Assembly (NCBI GenBank): GCA_014084085.1
Contig: NPFB01000026.1
Location: 105,568 to 169,567 of the forward strand
DNA: 64,000 nt
From: Hondaea fermentalgiana
Lineage: Eukaryota > Sar > Bigyra > Thraustochytrida > Thraustochytriidae
Direction: 5' to 3'
Positions within the stretch are counted from its first letter, which is position 1, and every line of letters starts with the position of its first letter. The notes beneath the pieces were generated by a model. It made no database searches. It was given only the letters and a program-made list of their open reading frames with translations, and was not told the DNA's origin. The translations under genes and the position numbers were made by a program. Of this stretch, positions 9,917 through 19,263 are shown one piece after another.

Positions 9917-10806
9917 CTAGTTCTGAGAACCCTCGACACTGACAAAATATGCTAGCGCAGTCCGCGTTTTCTTGCGCACGACGAGACCGTGCTTGACGAG
10001 AGTTGCGAGATATTCGTTGACTTGCAAAACGGAACATCCGCAGCAGCGAACGAGATCGCCAAGAGCACAACCCTGAAAACCTCGGCCCGTGAAGAGATGC
10101 GACGAGTTAGTTGCCCAGACATTACGCAATGACAACATGAATTCACTTACCGGCTTGGACTCGATCGCGCACCAGATGCGCTCGAGACGTTTCACATGCT
10201 CAGGCTGCTGATATTTTCGAGGTAGCCTCGGAAGCACTTTGCGGCTCGCACGTTGCCAGGAGCTGCTGCAACGGGAAACCTGCTTCTTTGTATGTGTCCG
10301 TGTCACTCTTTTGGACCCGAGATTTCCAGCGTCCCCCTTAACATTCTTCGAAAGTGTCAACGACGAGTTCGCCTTGGTTTGTGTCTGTGCGATGTCACTG
10401 CCTTGGGTTGGTTCAACTGTGTTTTGCGCGTCATGGACCTTCCGATGCACGGGATCGCTTTCCGGTGATGATAGCGCAGGATTCGTTTCATCGTTGCGGA
10501 CATCGCACTCTGCGCGATGCAGACGTTCTGCCTTGCCCTCCAGCGTTCTCTGCCGCTGAAGTAAAGCCACAGAGGTAGTCAACCGGCCTGGCATAATGAA
10601 TTGTTTGTTGGGTCAGTCATGTCGCCTATACTATTCTTGCCAGGACAGGAAATTTTTGTTGCCTCTACAAGCGCCTTGACAAACGTACCAAACGATTGAT
10701 TCCAGTCCTCGAGATGGTCATCCGCCTGCCTGAGCGCGTCAACGTGAGTTGCGAAGAGCGAGACCTCGTGAGCGAGGTCCATGACCGCAGCCTTGAGCGA
10801 GTTCAT
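9917..10806 (-). CDS. Dam1/DASH-like N-terminal segment plus C-terminal winged helix, three exons (putative kinetochore protein)
   Basis: The model has exons 10806-10632, 10587-10151 and 10072-9917, joined across a 44-nt intron (GTATAG...CCAG, phase 1) and a 78-nt intron (GTAAGT...TTTTCAG, phase 0, no in-frame stop). The product is 255 aa. Residues 1-58 form a helix pair (LAHEVSLFATHVDALRQADD, HLEDWNQSFGTFVKALVEAT) whose pattern resembles the Dam1 domain of the fungal DASH complex, including the W/F-N-x-SF-x-x-F core. Residues 60-180 are basic and disordered. The C-terminus looks like a winged helix (HVKRLERIWCAIESKPGCA, then VNEYLATLVKHGLVVRKKT, and a YFVSVEG strand). SKA1 also has N-terminal helices plus a C-terminal winged helix, so that family is an alternative. 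The domain calls rest on pattern only. Confidence 0.45.
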
Positions 10807-11122
10807 TGGTGCCTCGAGTACAAGCTTGTTCTCCGCTTCGCCTAAAGCAACTCTCCTCGAGCAAGAACAGCCAAGAACAAGGCTCACGCGCCGGCGCAGA
10901 CCCAAACGCAGACGCCAACGTGAACGCTGACGCAGACGCGGTCTTCCTCGCGGCCGCCAAAGAGGACCAAGACCGGACGGTTATGCCTTTCTGCTGCCAG
11001 CCAGCTGCCAGTGTGAGTCCCCGAAAGCATGGCGGGGACCCCCGTGTGTGCCTTGAGTTGCTTTCGATCAGCAGACCCCAAACCAGGGCGTGCGTGTCAC
11101 GGAGGAACCTAAACCAAGCGAG
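10807..11122. promoter_or_regulatory. Divergent spacer between Dam1-like gene and cyclodeaminase gene
   Basis: This short head-to-head spacer may also hold a small first exon of the cyclodeaminase gene: an ATG at 10983, ten codons, a GTGAGT donor at 11013 and a CAG acceptor ending at 11074, all in phase. A short run of near-repeated ACGCAGACGC/AACGTGAACGC lies around 10905-10935. Confidence 0.4.
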
Positions 11123-12208
11123 ATGCTTGTGTTGAGCGACAACGTTGTACGCGAGCACGCCGTGACATGGCGCATCATTGCCGCGAACGAGAGAGCCTTT
11201 GCCGCTTTGCACGCAGGAACGGCCATCGTGCCCCCTCGCATTGTGCTCGAGTTCGCCAACACGGAGGGCGCCTCGCTCTTCAAGCCTGGTGCCTTTGAAG
11301 ACGAGGCCGTCTTCGGGCAAAAAGTGATCAATGTGCGACCTGGAAATGCCGCACGAGGCATGGGTACTACCCCTGCCGTGACGATGCTCTTCGACAAGGC
11401 ATCTGGGGCGCCCGTCTGTCTTCTGAACGCCACCTACCTGACCGCTTTGCGGACTGCCGCAGGATCCGCCGTGGCTACAGCCCGCGTCGCGCCCCAAGAT
11501 GTGCGCTGCCTCGTTATTTTTGGCGCTGGCCTCCAAGCCGAGGCGCACGCTACGACCATGTGCTGCGTACGAGACTTTGACAAGGTCGTGATCATCAATC
11601 GTGACCAAAATCGAGCCGACGCTCTCTCGGCGCAACTTCGGGAGCGTCTTGTCTCCATGCCCCGCGGCCCAGACGCACAGACCTTGGGCGACAATGTCCC
11701 TCAGATTTCCACAATATCTTCAGAGGATACGCTTGCTGTCGAAGCGGCCTGTCGTCGCGCAAATGTTATTTGCACCACTACAGGCAGTCCGGTGCCTCTC
11801 TTTCGAGGCGAGTGGCTGCAGCCAGGCACTCATGTAAACGCTGTTGGATCTTATCTTCCTGCTAACGCAGAGCTCGACGTGACCACGATCTCGCGCTGCG
11901 AACGGCTCATTGTCGATACGGATGAAGCATGGGACGCCGGGGACCTGCTCAACGCTTTGAGCGAGGGGGCTGTGAAAAAAGACCTTGCAGTCAGCCTTGG
12001 TGCCCTTATTGCTTCTGGCGTAACTCCACCTGCGACCCATGCCGCCGACAGCGGCCTCGGCCCGAAAGGTATTTCCGTCTTTAAGTCTGTAGGCTCTGCC
12101 ATTCAGGATATCGCTTCAGCACTCCAGGTGTATGCGGACATCAAGGCCATGCAGGCAAGTGCCACGGGTTCCGCCGTCTCGATCGCAATTCAGGAGGTTC
12201 AGCTTTAG
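11123..12208 (+). CDS. Ornithine cyclodeaminase / mu-crystallin family NAD(P)-dependent enzyme
   Basis: The protein has 361 aa from the ATG at 11123. The N-terminal lobe has the family pattern (MLVLSDNVVREHAV ... AGTAIVPPRIVLEF; TALRTAAGSAVATA). The Rossmann fold glycine motif is VIFGAGLQAEAHATTM, followed by INRD at the end of beta-2, which is expected to contact the cofactor ribose. Members convert L-ornithine to proline, reduce ketimines (mu-crystallin) or act as alanine dehydrogenases; the substrate here cannot be read from sequence. The frame is open upstream to 11057 but has only a GTG, not an ATG. Either the protein starts at 11123, where family members normally begin, or a spliced 10-codon exon from 10983 adds about 22 residues. 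Confidence 0.88.
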   Translation: MLVLSDNVVREHAVTWRIIAANERAFAALHAGTAIVPPRIVLEFANTEGASLFKPGAFEDEAVFGQKVINVRPGNAARGMGTTPAVTMLFDKASGAPVCLLNATYLTALRTAAGSAVATARVAPQDVRCLVIFGAGLQAEAHATTMCCVRDFDKVVIINRDQNRADALSAQLRERLVSMPRGPDAQTLGDNVPQISTISSEDTLAVEAACRRANVICTTTGSPVPLFRGEWLQPGTHVNAVGSYLPANAELDVTTISRCERLIVDTDEAWDAGDLLNALSEGAVKKDLAVSLGALIASGVTPPATHAADSGLGPKGISVFKSVGSAIQDIASALQVYADIKAMQASATGSAVSIAIQEVQL

Positions 12209-12644
12209 ATTTCAAGACACATTAGATTCGGGGGAAAGCAAAGACAAGGGAGCAAGATGTGAGAGTCATTTCCGGGCGGTGGCTGCATTTAAGGGAGAGA
12301 TTCTCTGCTCTCGTGTGGACTCAAGCGCTTACAGTCTTGGAAGCAATTACAAAAGGCTTCTTTTCGATTGCAATTATGGACGTCCAAAGTACTTTGACTG
12401 TGAAAAGCGGAAACAAACATGCAAGTTGCTGCAGAGGTCATTTACGAGCAATCACTGCATCCATAGGACAATTTTACCACGATCTTGTAGTTCAAACATG
12501 CAGTTGTGCAAAGCGTTAGTATCGACGCAATCTTTGAATCCATTTTTTGAAGAACGCAGAAATCATCATCAATGTAAAAATACTTTTTTTGGATATCCTA
12601 CTTTGACCATGGATCAAACAAGGCAACAGCAAATCGACAACGCA
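12209..12644. other. Convergent intergenic region, nothing recognised
   Basis: Tail-to-tail spacer with moderately AT-rich sequence. No gene, RNA or repeat is recognised. The + strand open frame crossing it continues antisense into AATF and is judged a shadow. Confidence 0.5.
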
Positions 12645-14183
12645 CTATCTGCGAAAAAGGGATGCAAAGAGCTGAACGGTGTCCACGCTCGGTTCCTCGA
12701 CAGGGCGAGGGGCAGCAAAGTTGACGAGTTTCTCGTGCACAGTGTAGCGCAATTTGCGGCCCTTGCTTGCGTTTGTGTCAACTTCACGCTTCTTGGGGTT
12801 CTTCTTCTGCTCGCGTTCAAGCTTGCGTCGCAAGCGATCTTGGACCTCCTCATCGTCCACGTCCGCCACGCGTGTAGCGCTAACAGCATTGCTAGAGCTC
12901 ACAAAGGCGAGCAAAAGTTGCTGGTAGAACGAGGAATCATTGTACACTTCCATGTCGGAACCTTCTGTCTCCGCCTCAGTCTCGTCGGCCTTATCGTCGT
13001 CATCACTTTCCGAGCCTTGCGCAGCACCAATCGGTACCACACCTGGAGGACGAACTTGGGCGCGCGAAATAAAGGCATTACCCCCCGACATGATCTCGTC
13101 GACCTGCTGCGAGATGGTCCGGTTGACGGCCTTGAGGGCCTTGCGACTACTCCCTTGCGATTGGGTCGTACGCTGGTGCCAAACATCGAAAGTCTTTTCT
13201 GCAAACCTCTGCGCCCGGACGTTGCCCGCCTCGATCTCGGACCATGATGGGCTCCGCTTACGCTTTCGAGAGGGCGTACCCTGTCCAGCGCTATCCTCTC
13301 CTTCATCCTCGGACGCGTCTCCACTCGCTGCGAGAAACCTTGCCTGTGCAGGGGCAGTAGTCTCACGAATTTGCACGAGCTTTTCGAGGATACCGCCGAG
13401 CTTGTCACTGCATGCCGTCATGAGCTCCTGTGCCTCATTGACCTTGCTGCGGTTCGTTGTGGTCTCCGATGCGACTTTTTCCAAAGCGGCATCGGGCAAA
13501 GGGAAGCGAAAAGATGCTTGCATCAGGCCTTGTAAGCGTATCCTCAAACCAACGAGTTCGCACCACAGCGAGTATTGGTTCTTGACATGATCAGGGTCCT
13601 GGCGACTCACACGTGGCTTGCGAAGAAGCATACGCTTCGACGCCACTTCAACATCATCATCATCTTCTTCTTCTTCTTCTTCTTCTTCTTCTTCTTCGTC
13701 TTCGTCGTCATCCTCCTCCTCCTCTTCCATGTCTGTTACAGCACGAGAGCGTCGAGCCGCGAGAAGCTCTTCAAGTTTGGCATCGAGATCTCCATCGCTT
13801 ACGTCACTCATTTCATCTTCCTCTTCGTCATTGTCTTCGTCTTCATCATCATCATCTTCTTCTTCTTCTTCTTCTTCTTCTTCTTCTTCTTCTTGACTGG
13901 CAGCGGCGAGCAGCGTGGCACGGTCGACCTTTCGTCCACTGTACTTGGGGTCCGTGAGCAGGTCGCTGCGCCGAAGTTTGCGTCCCTCGGGTTTCTTCAC
14001 GGACGGCGGCGCCAGTTCTTCGTGGCCTTCATCGTGGCCATTGGCGCGCAAAGACGCCGCCTTCTTCTTGGCGGACTTGGGTCGGGCGTGCACGTCGCCA
14101 AAGTCGTCGGCTGTCTCCGGGTCGAGGGACTCGGGGGCCGGCCTGTTGTACTTGGCAAGTGCCTTGGCCAGAGACGAGCTCAT
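12645..14183 (-). CDS. BFR2: AATF/BFR2 family ribosome biogenesis protein
   Basis: The protein has 512 aa starting MSSSLAKALAKYN at 14183; the frame continues upstream but only to a TTG. After a basic N-terminal region come two very long Glu/Asp runs (GAA/GAG/GAT repeats, visible as CTT arrays on the + strand). The AATF leucine-zipper-like domain follows (KNQYSLWCELVGLRIRLQGL), then a second conserved region (DEIMSGGNAF). The C-terminal TRAUB motif is KLRYTVHEKLVNFAAPRP. AATF/Bfr2 is a nucleolar factor needed for early 40S/SSU processome steps. It is a single exon. Its divergent neighbour is the giant coiled-coil gene. Confidence 0.92.
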   Translation of the reverse strand: MSSSLAKALAKYNRPAPESLDPETADDFGDVHARPKSAKKKAASLRANGHDEGHEELAPPSVKKPEGRKLRRSDLLTDPKYSGRKVDRATLLAAASQEEEEEEEEEEEEDDDDEDEDNDEEEDEMSDVSDGDLDAKLEELLAARRSRAVTDMEEEEEDDDEDEEEEEEEEEEEDDDDVEVASKRMLLRKPRVSRQDPDHVKNQYSLWCELVGLRIRLQGLMQASFRFPLPDAALEKVASETTTNRSKVNEAQELMTACSDKLGGILEKLVQIRETTAPAQARFLAASGDASEDEGEDSAGQGTPSRKRKRSPSWSEIEAGNVRAQRFAEKTFDVWHQRTTQSQGSSRKALKAVNRTISQQVDEIMSGGNAFISRAQVRPPGVVPIGAAQGSESDDDDKADETEAETEGSDMEVYNDSSFYQQLLLAFVSSSNAVSATRVADVDDEEVQDRLRRKLEREQKKNPKKREVDTNASKGRKLRYTVHEKLVNFAAPRPVEEPSVDTVQLFASLFRR

Positions 14184-14797
14184 CTTTTCCCGCGCCCTCG
14201 CCCTCGCCCTCGCGTTCTCGGGGTCGCCCCCGCCCTCTGCGAACTCTGCTTCGTTCTGCTCTGCTCTGCTCTGCCCCGCTCTGCTCCTCGGCGAGGGCTG
14301 CGTTGCGTTATGTGCGTGAGTGGCTGGGTTGGTTGGGTGGGCTCTCCTCGTCGTGCTCGCCAATGACTGGGCGACGACAGACGTCCCTCACACCCCCCAG
14401 GGTCCCCCGACTTCAACGACTTCGCCTCCCTCGAAAGGGGTTACTGCAGAAGTATTTTGCGTCGCTCGCGGACGAGCGACTCCAGATGTCCGCAACGCAA
14501 TTTGTCCGCAACGGATCAACTGGCATGCAGAGGAGAACAGGGAGAGAGAAGGAAAGGAGCAAGAAGGAAAGCCTCCGAGCACTCGCACAGCAGGCACGTA
14601 GTGAGCAGCAGCAGCAGCGACCGCGACGCGCGCAGACCGTTTGGCCGGGCGCGGCAGGCCGGCCAGCTGCAGCGGCGGCCGGACGCGCGGCGCGCTGCGA
14701 GGCCGACGCCGCGCAGCCTGACGGACAGGCGGCAGGCAAGAACGTTAGCAGCTGGAGCAGCTGCCGGAGGAGAACAAGGGGGACGAGGACGAGAAAG
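14184..14797. promoter_or_regulatory. Divergent intergenic region between BFR2 and coiled-coil gene
   Basis: Head-to-head spacer with CTCTG pentamers near 14255-14285 and CAG units near 14606. The coiled-coil gene's frame is open through this stretch, but the translation is low-complexity Arg/Ala/Ser-rich, so I treat it as promoter and 5' leader. Confidence 0.4.
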
Positions 14798-17700
14798 ATG
14801 CGGAGCGGCGGTTTCTCGGTTGTCGAGAACGACGCCAACGCGCTCTCAGACTTGGATCGCCGCCGGCAGGGTATGAGGCACGTGGACGCCAGTGGAAAAA
14901 GACCTGGTGGCGCAAGAAGAAGTCATCATGACGGAGACGACGATGAAGAAGAAGCCAAGTCGTCATGCGCAAGCAGCGCGCCCATGGGAACCCACGGCAG
15001 GAGAAGAAGAACTTCATCGACGGCCGCAAGTACGACCACGACGACCACCACAATGCGTGTAGTACCGAGCGAGAATGTGAACGCAGGAGAGATTGCCTTT
15101 CGTGAGCGATACGCCACGCTTAAGCGCATCTACCAGCGCAGACTCGAAGAACTGACCCGATGCGCTCGAGATGTCCAGGTCCTCGTGCAAACCGACCCTG
15201 TTTTGCAAAATATGAAATCAGAAGCTACCACGGCTCCCTTTGCCCCTGCACGGGCCATGGAAATTGCAAATGAAGCCCTCGAGGCGGAGCGAGAGGCGCA
15301 TATTGATCAGCTCGCCGAGGATTTGAGCCTGGCCTCGGGCGAAGTGTCCCGCCTGCGAGCCCAGCTGGCTCAGCGCGAAGCTGCTCTTGTCGACGCGCGG
15401 TCAGAATCGGGCCGATCGGAGACGCTTGCTCGTCGGCAGTTTCACGAGCTGAGCGAGGCAGAGCGCGCAACCCGACAGCGCATGGGGGCGTTGGAGGCAG
15501 ATCTTGCAAAGGTTCGCGATGCTCGGAAAAGAGAGCATCGCGCCATGCGCCAGGCTTTGCGCCGCTTGCGCCATGCCCTCTTTCGCAGCGCTCTTCCTCC
15601 AGGGGGCGCTGACTTTTTGAATGCAAGCAACATGGAAAACTTTGCTCCGAGCGCTGCTGGCTTTGCCAATGGCGCCGATGCCTCCGTACTACTTGAATTT
15701 ACGAGCGGGGACCCTGACGGCTCGATGGGCGATACGTTGGATATTCTCGATGAACTCGAGGGCGAGGGCGAAAGCGGAGGCGAAGGGAATGGGGGTGCAC
15801 GTCTTGTTCAAGCTCTCAATAAGCTCACTCACTTGCATGAACGCACCAAGTCAACGACGAGTTCGCGAAGCCGCCAGGAAAGCGAATCCCGAGCTCGAGA
15901 AGTGAAAATGCTCCGAGACAAGCTTAGCGAGGCCACGCAAGCGATCAAAGGTCTCGAGGCACGTCTCCAAGCCGAGGCAGGTCGGCATGCAGGTTTGCAG
16001 GCTGAGACACGAGTGGCTCGCGAGGCTCTCGCAAGAAGCGAGGAAGAGCGTCTGGAGCTTCGGCAGCAGTACCTGGCTCTCGGGTCGAAACTTCAAGCGG
16101 TTGCTGCGTCAACGCGCGCTGAGTCAGCACAGGAAGAGGAGAACCGTCGCGCTCGTGCGCGCGAGGCTGAAGATGCGCGACAGGCCGTCTGTGCTGCCAA
16201 CGAAAAGCTTCAGCGCGAGCTTGAGGAGGCTGCTGCACTTGCTGCGAAGAGGGGCCGTCGCATCGAAGAACTCGAGGCCAAACTGGACCAGGCCCAGAGC
16301 GCGGCTCGACACGAAGTGGACACCTTGCGTCAAACGTTAGCACAGCAAGTTGAGAATGAAAGGAGCAAACGCAAGCAAGTCCAGGAGCGACTTGAAGAAA
16401 CGAAGCTTGAGCACGCTGCGCGTCTCCAAGATGCTCGCGAGCAAATGGCAGCTGCGATTCAAGGCGCGCAGGCAGAACGTAGCAAGTGGGAAGGCGAGAA
16501 GGAGCGCCAAGTCCGTGAGCACCAGCAGCAAGCAGAAGCGCAGTTTCAGCGGCTTTTGGACGCAAAGCAAAAGGAGCTCGAGCACGTGCTCCAGGCGCAG
16601 CGGTCAGAGGTCGAGCGCCAGCATGACGAGGCAGAGCGTGTAGAACGCGCAGTGACTGCGCGTCTGCACGCCATTGTCAAGGACCACATTTCTCTCGAGC
16701 AACACGAACAGATTTTAGCTTCGCAGGTCGCGAATGCTCGCGCCGAAGTGGAGCATAGAATGCAGGACGCGCTCTCACGCTCGGAACGCACGCGGGAACG
16801 CGCCTTGTCCGAGGTCGAGGATCGTGCCTCTCGCGTTCACGCGGCCGCCGCTGACGCGATGGATCAGGAAAACAATTTGCTCAAGACGCAGTTGGTCCAG
16901 CTCCAACGCGAGCATCAGGAGCTAGAGTCCGCTTTTGAAGCAGACCGCCGTGCTGCCGTGGCACTTCGCAAGGAAGCAGAGGATGCCAAGAAGGCGCGCC
17001 AGACGCACGCCAGTCAGCTGCGTCAGGCCTTGCACAATATTGCCCGCCTTCGGGAGGTCGCCACGACGGAGCGCGAGCGCCGCGTGGCTGCAGAGCGTGC
17101 CTGCGCAGAGGTCCGAAAAGGCGCTCGGGCCGAGGTAACGACGGAACTTGATGTCGCGCGCGCCGAAATCGCGAGTCTTCAGATGCGCGCTCTCGAAGCT
17201 GAGCGGGCCAGAACTGATTTGGAGTCTTCGCTGCGCGAGGAAAATCGTCAACTCGAAGCACGATCCGCAGAAGCAGCGAGCGAAGCGGCGCTTCGCATTG
17301 CTGCTCTCGAGGCAGAGCGTGAACGGACCCTCGGCGAAGCGCTAGCGAGTGCCACTGCAGACAAGGAGAAGCAACTGGTCGCTGCGAAGCACGAGTTCGA
17401 CCTCTTTCGTCTTCAGGCGGACGCACAGCGAAAACAGCTCGAGTCCCAGATTGCAAGTCTTGAGACGTCTCGCGCAAGTCTCGAGGCCGCTGCTGCGCAG
17501 GTTTCTGGCAATGCGCAGGCTCTGGACGCCCGGGCGGTTGCCGCTTCGCACGAAATCGAGTCTCTTCGCACCGCGTTACACAGGGCTCAGCAAGAGGCTG
17601 AAGAGGCTCGCAGTCGTGCCCAGGCGCTCGAGACGCGTCTTGCGTCAATTAAACGTCAGCAGCGTACGGAGCGTCTAAAGGTCGGCAAGGCAGTCGACAG

Positions 17701-18901
17701 CTGCCGTGATTTGCGAGCAGCGATTAAACCTGTGGGGCGTGAGGTGCAGCGTGCTCTCGATGAGGGCCATCGGGATCTCGTTCGCCTTGGCGGGGAGTTG
17801 GAACGTCATTTGTGCTCGCGTGCGCGCAGATCCGAGGCAAAGGCAGCCGCCGAGGCCGAGGCCAAGGGGAGTTTGATATCTGCGCAGGCGAACGAGCAAG
17901 CCGAGGCCGCGCGTCGTGAGCTGGCCGAGGCCATGGACAGCTCGCAGCGTGCACTAGCGGATCGGGACGAGATGTTGAGAAAGCAGAATCAGCGTCTCGC
18001 TGAGACACAGTCAAAGCTTGACGCCCTCGCTGTGTCCTTGGCAGCGAAAGAAGCCGCTTTGTATAAAGCAGAGCAAAGCCTTCGGGACGCGCAGGTCCAG
18101 ATGCAAGCAGAAAGACGGGAGACGCAAAGCGCACAGGGACGCGTCGAGGCCCGGGATGCGCGTCTGGCCGAGCTGACGCAGCGTCTCGACCGCGCGCAAG
18201 GCGGTTTCGCGAGTGTTGTTGCTACGTTGCGCGCAGAAGTCGGTTTCTCGAACGAGCTTGCCGACGATCTCCTTGACGAAGAACGACGCGTGAAGATCGG
18301 GGTGCCGGCACTTGTGTCTGCAATTCGTGATGCACAGACTGCCGCGTGCATGGGCGCAAGTGCAAATGAGAGTCTTGCCTCGCAGTTGCAGTCTGCCCGT
18401 CGCGAAGTCGATTCGCTCCAGCAGGAAGTGCAAAAGGCTCGTAGCGCGCTCGAGACCGAATCGGAACAGCATCAGGATGCGATATCTCGACTTTCTCGAG
18501 CGCATCAGGAAGCTCGCGAGGAGCTTCAGCGGGGGATTGAACGTGCCAAGAGCGACCAGGTGGAACTCCGTGCTCGTCTGCAGCAAGAGCGGCTGACGAA
18601 TAAGTCGTTGCGAGAGCAGCTGACGTCTGCTCCGCTTCCCCCGCCTCGCTTTGCGCCGGCGCCTCCCACGTCTCCAACGCACTCTTTGCGCTCTGGGGTC
18701 TCCACCGCAGCTCGATCGTTTGGAGACGTGCAGCGATTGCTGGAGCGGTCTGCGGTGATTGATCGCAAGGCGCGCTCGCTGATGATGTCGAGGTCCTCCG
18801 CCTCGGTCTCCTCCACCATGTTCACGTCTTCTTCCTCATCTAAGACAGGTCATGCATCGCCACGGTCCGTGTCTTCGCGGTTCACACACGTCTTGCAATA
18901 A
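14798..18901 (+). CDS. Giant coiled-coil protein, function unknown
   Basis: From the ATG at 14798 (A at -3) the product has 1367 aa. The first 90 residues are disordered and acidic. A short possibly folded segment follows (FRERYATLKRIYQRRLEELT). From about residue 160 to 1270 there is almost unbroken heptad sequence rich in Ala, Glu, Arg and Gln, typical of centrosomal, Golgi or SMC-like rod proteins. No P-loop, GRIP or kinesin motif is seen. The C-terminal 100 residues are Pro/Ser-rich. The frame is open upstream to 14159, so an earlier start (for example the ATG at 14363) cannot be excluded. A structural role such as basal-body scaffold or Golgi tether is inference only. Confidence 0.75.
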   Translation: MRSGGFSVVENDANALSDLDRRRQGMRHVDASGKRPGGARRSHHDGDDDEEEAKSSCASSAPMGTHGRRRRTSSTAASTTTTTTTMRVVPSENVNAGEIAFRERYATLKRIYQRRLEELTRCARDVQVLVQTDPVLQNMKSEATTAPFAPARAMEIANEALEAEREAHIDQLAEDLSLASGEVSRLRAQLAQREAALVDARSESGRSETLARRQFHELSEAERATRQRMGALEADLAKVRDARKREHRAMRQALRRLRHALFRSALPPGGADFLNASNMENFAPSAAGFANGADASVLLEFTSGDPDGSMGDTLDILDELEGEGESGGEGNGGARLVQALNKLTHLHERTKSTTSSRSRQESESRAREVKMLRDKLSEATQAIKGLEARLQAEAGRHAGLQAETRVAREALARSEEERLELRQQYLALGSKLQAVAASTRAESAQEEENRRARAREAEDARQAVCAANEKLQRELEEAAALAAKRGRRIEELEAKLDQAQSAARHEVDTLRQTLAQQVENERSKRKQVQERLEETKLEHAARLQDAREQMAAAIQGAQAERSKWEGEKERQVREHQQQAEAQFQRLLDAKQKELEHVLQAQRSEVERQHDEAERVERAVTARLHAIVKDHISLEQHEQILASQVANARAEVEHRMQDALSRSERTRERALSEVEDRASRVHAAAADAMDQENNLLKTQLVQLQREHQELESAFEADRRAAVALRKEAEDAKKARQTHASQLRQALHNIARLREVATTERERRVAAERACAEVRKGARAEVTTELDVARAEIASLQMRALEAERARTDLESSLREENRQLEARSAEAASEAALRIAALEAERERTLGEALASATADKEKQLVAAKHEFDLFRLQADAQRKQLESQIASLETSRASLEAAAAQVSGNAQALDARAVAASHEIESLRTALHRAQQEAEEARSRAQALETRLASIKRQQRTERLKVGKAVDSCRDLRAAIKPVGREVQRALDEGHRDLVRLGGELERHLCSRARRSEAKAAAEAEAKGSLISAQANEQAEAARRELAEAMDSSQRALADRDEMLRKQNQRLAETQSKLDALAVSLAAKEAALYKAEQSLRDAQVQMQAERRETQSAQGRVEARDARLAELTQRLDRAQGGFASVVATLRAEVGFSNELADDLLDEERRVKIGVPALVSAIRDAQTAACMGASANESLASQLQSARREVDSLQQEVQKARSALETESEQHQDAISRLSRAHQEAREELQRGIERAKSDQVELRARLQQERLTNKSLREQLTSAPLPPPRFAPAPPTSPTHSLRSGVSTAARSFGDVQRLLERSAVIDRKARSLMMSRSSASVSSTMFTSSSSSKTGHASPRSVSSRFTHVLQ

Positions 18902-19263
18902 GCCTGGGTGACTGCTGTGTTGTATTCTTGCATTGCTGTGCTGCGCCGCCATCTGTGCCCACGATTCTGATGAATTCTATAGTTCGAAAGTAAGATTATC
19001 GTAAGGAACTTGCAAAAGTCTCTTTCCTTCTCTTCGCTCGCGAGGTCGATCTTTTTTTGCCTACAGATCGATGAAGAGAAGCGAAAGAAACCCAAAAGAA
19101 GTGGGTCGGGCGGGACAATTTATAGATGCAAGGACATGTTGTGAAGAAAAAGAGTGATGCGGCAAAACGATTGACAGATGATAATGATGAGATTGATTAT
19201 GTAAAGTTGTGTTGTTGTTGTTGTTGTTGTTGTTGTGGCTTGGTGAATTGGAGAGCTTCCTTG
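18902..19263. other. Convergent intergenic region with (TTG)n tract
   Basis: Tail-to-tail spacer between the coiled-coil and enoyl-CoA hydratase genes. A TTG trinucleotide run lies near 19207-19236. Nothing else is recognised. Confidence 0.5.

Noticed and set aside
9917..10806. Calling the Dam1-like gene SKA1 because of its winged-helix end and 255-aa length.
   Set aside because: The N-terminal helix fits the Dam1 pattern better and the winged helix shows no specific SKA1 residues; kept only as an alternative.
14159..14797. Upstream extension of the coiled-coil protein by 213 codons.
   Set aside because: It overlaps the BFR2 start region, begins with a non-ATG codon or ATGs in low-complexity sequence, and lacks conservation-like features; the ATG at 14798 is preferred.
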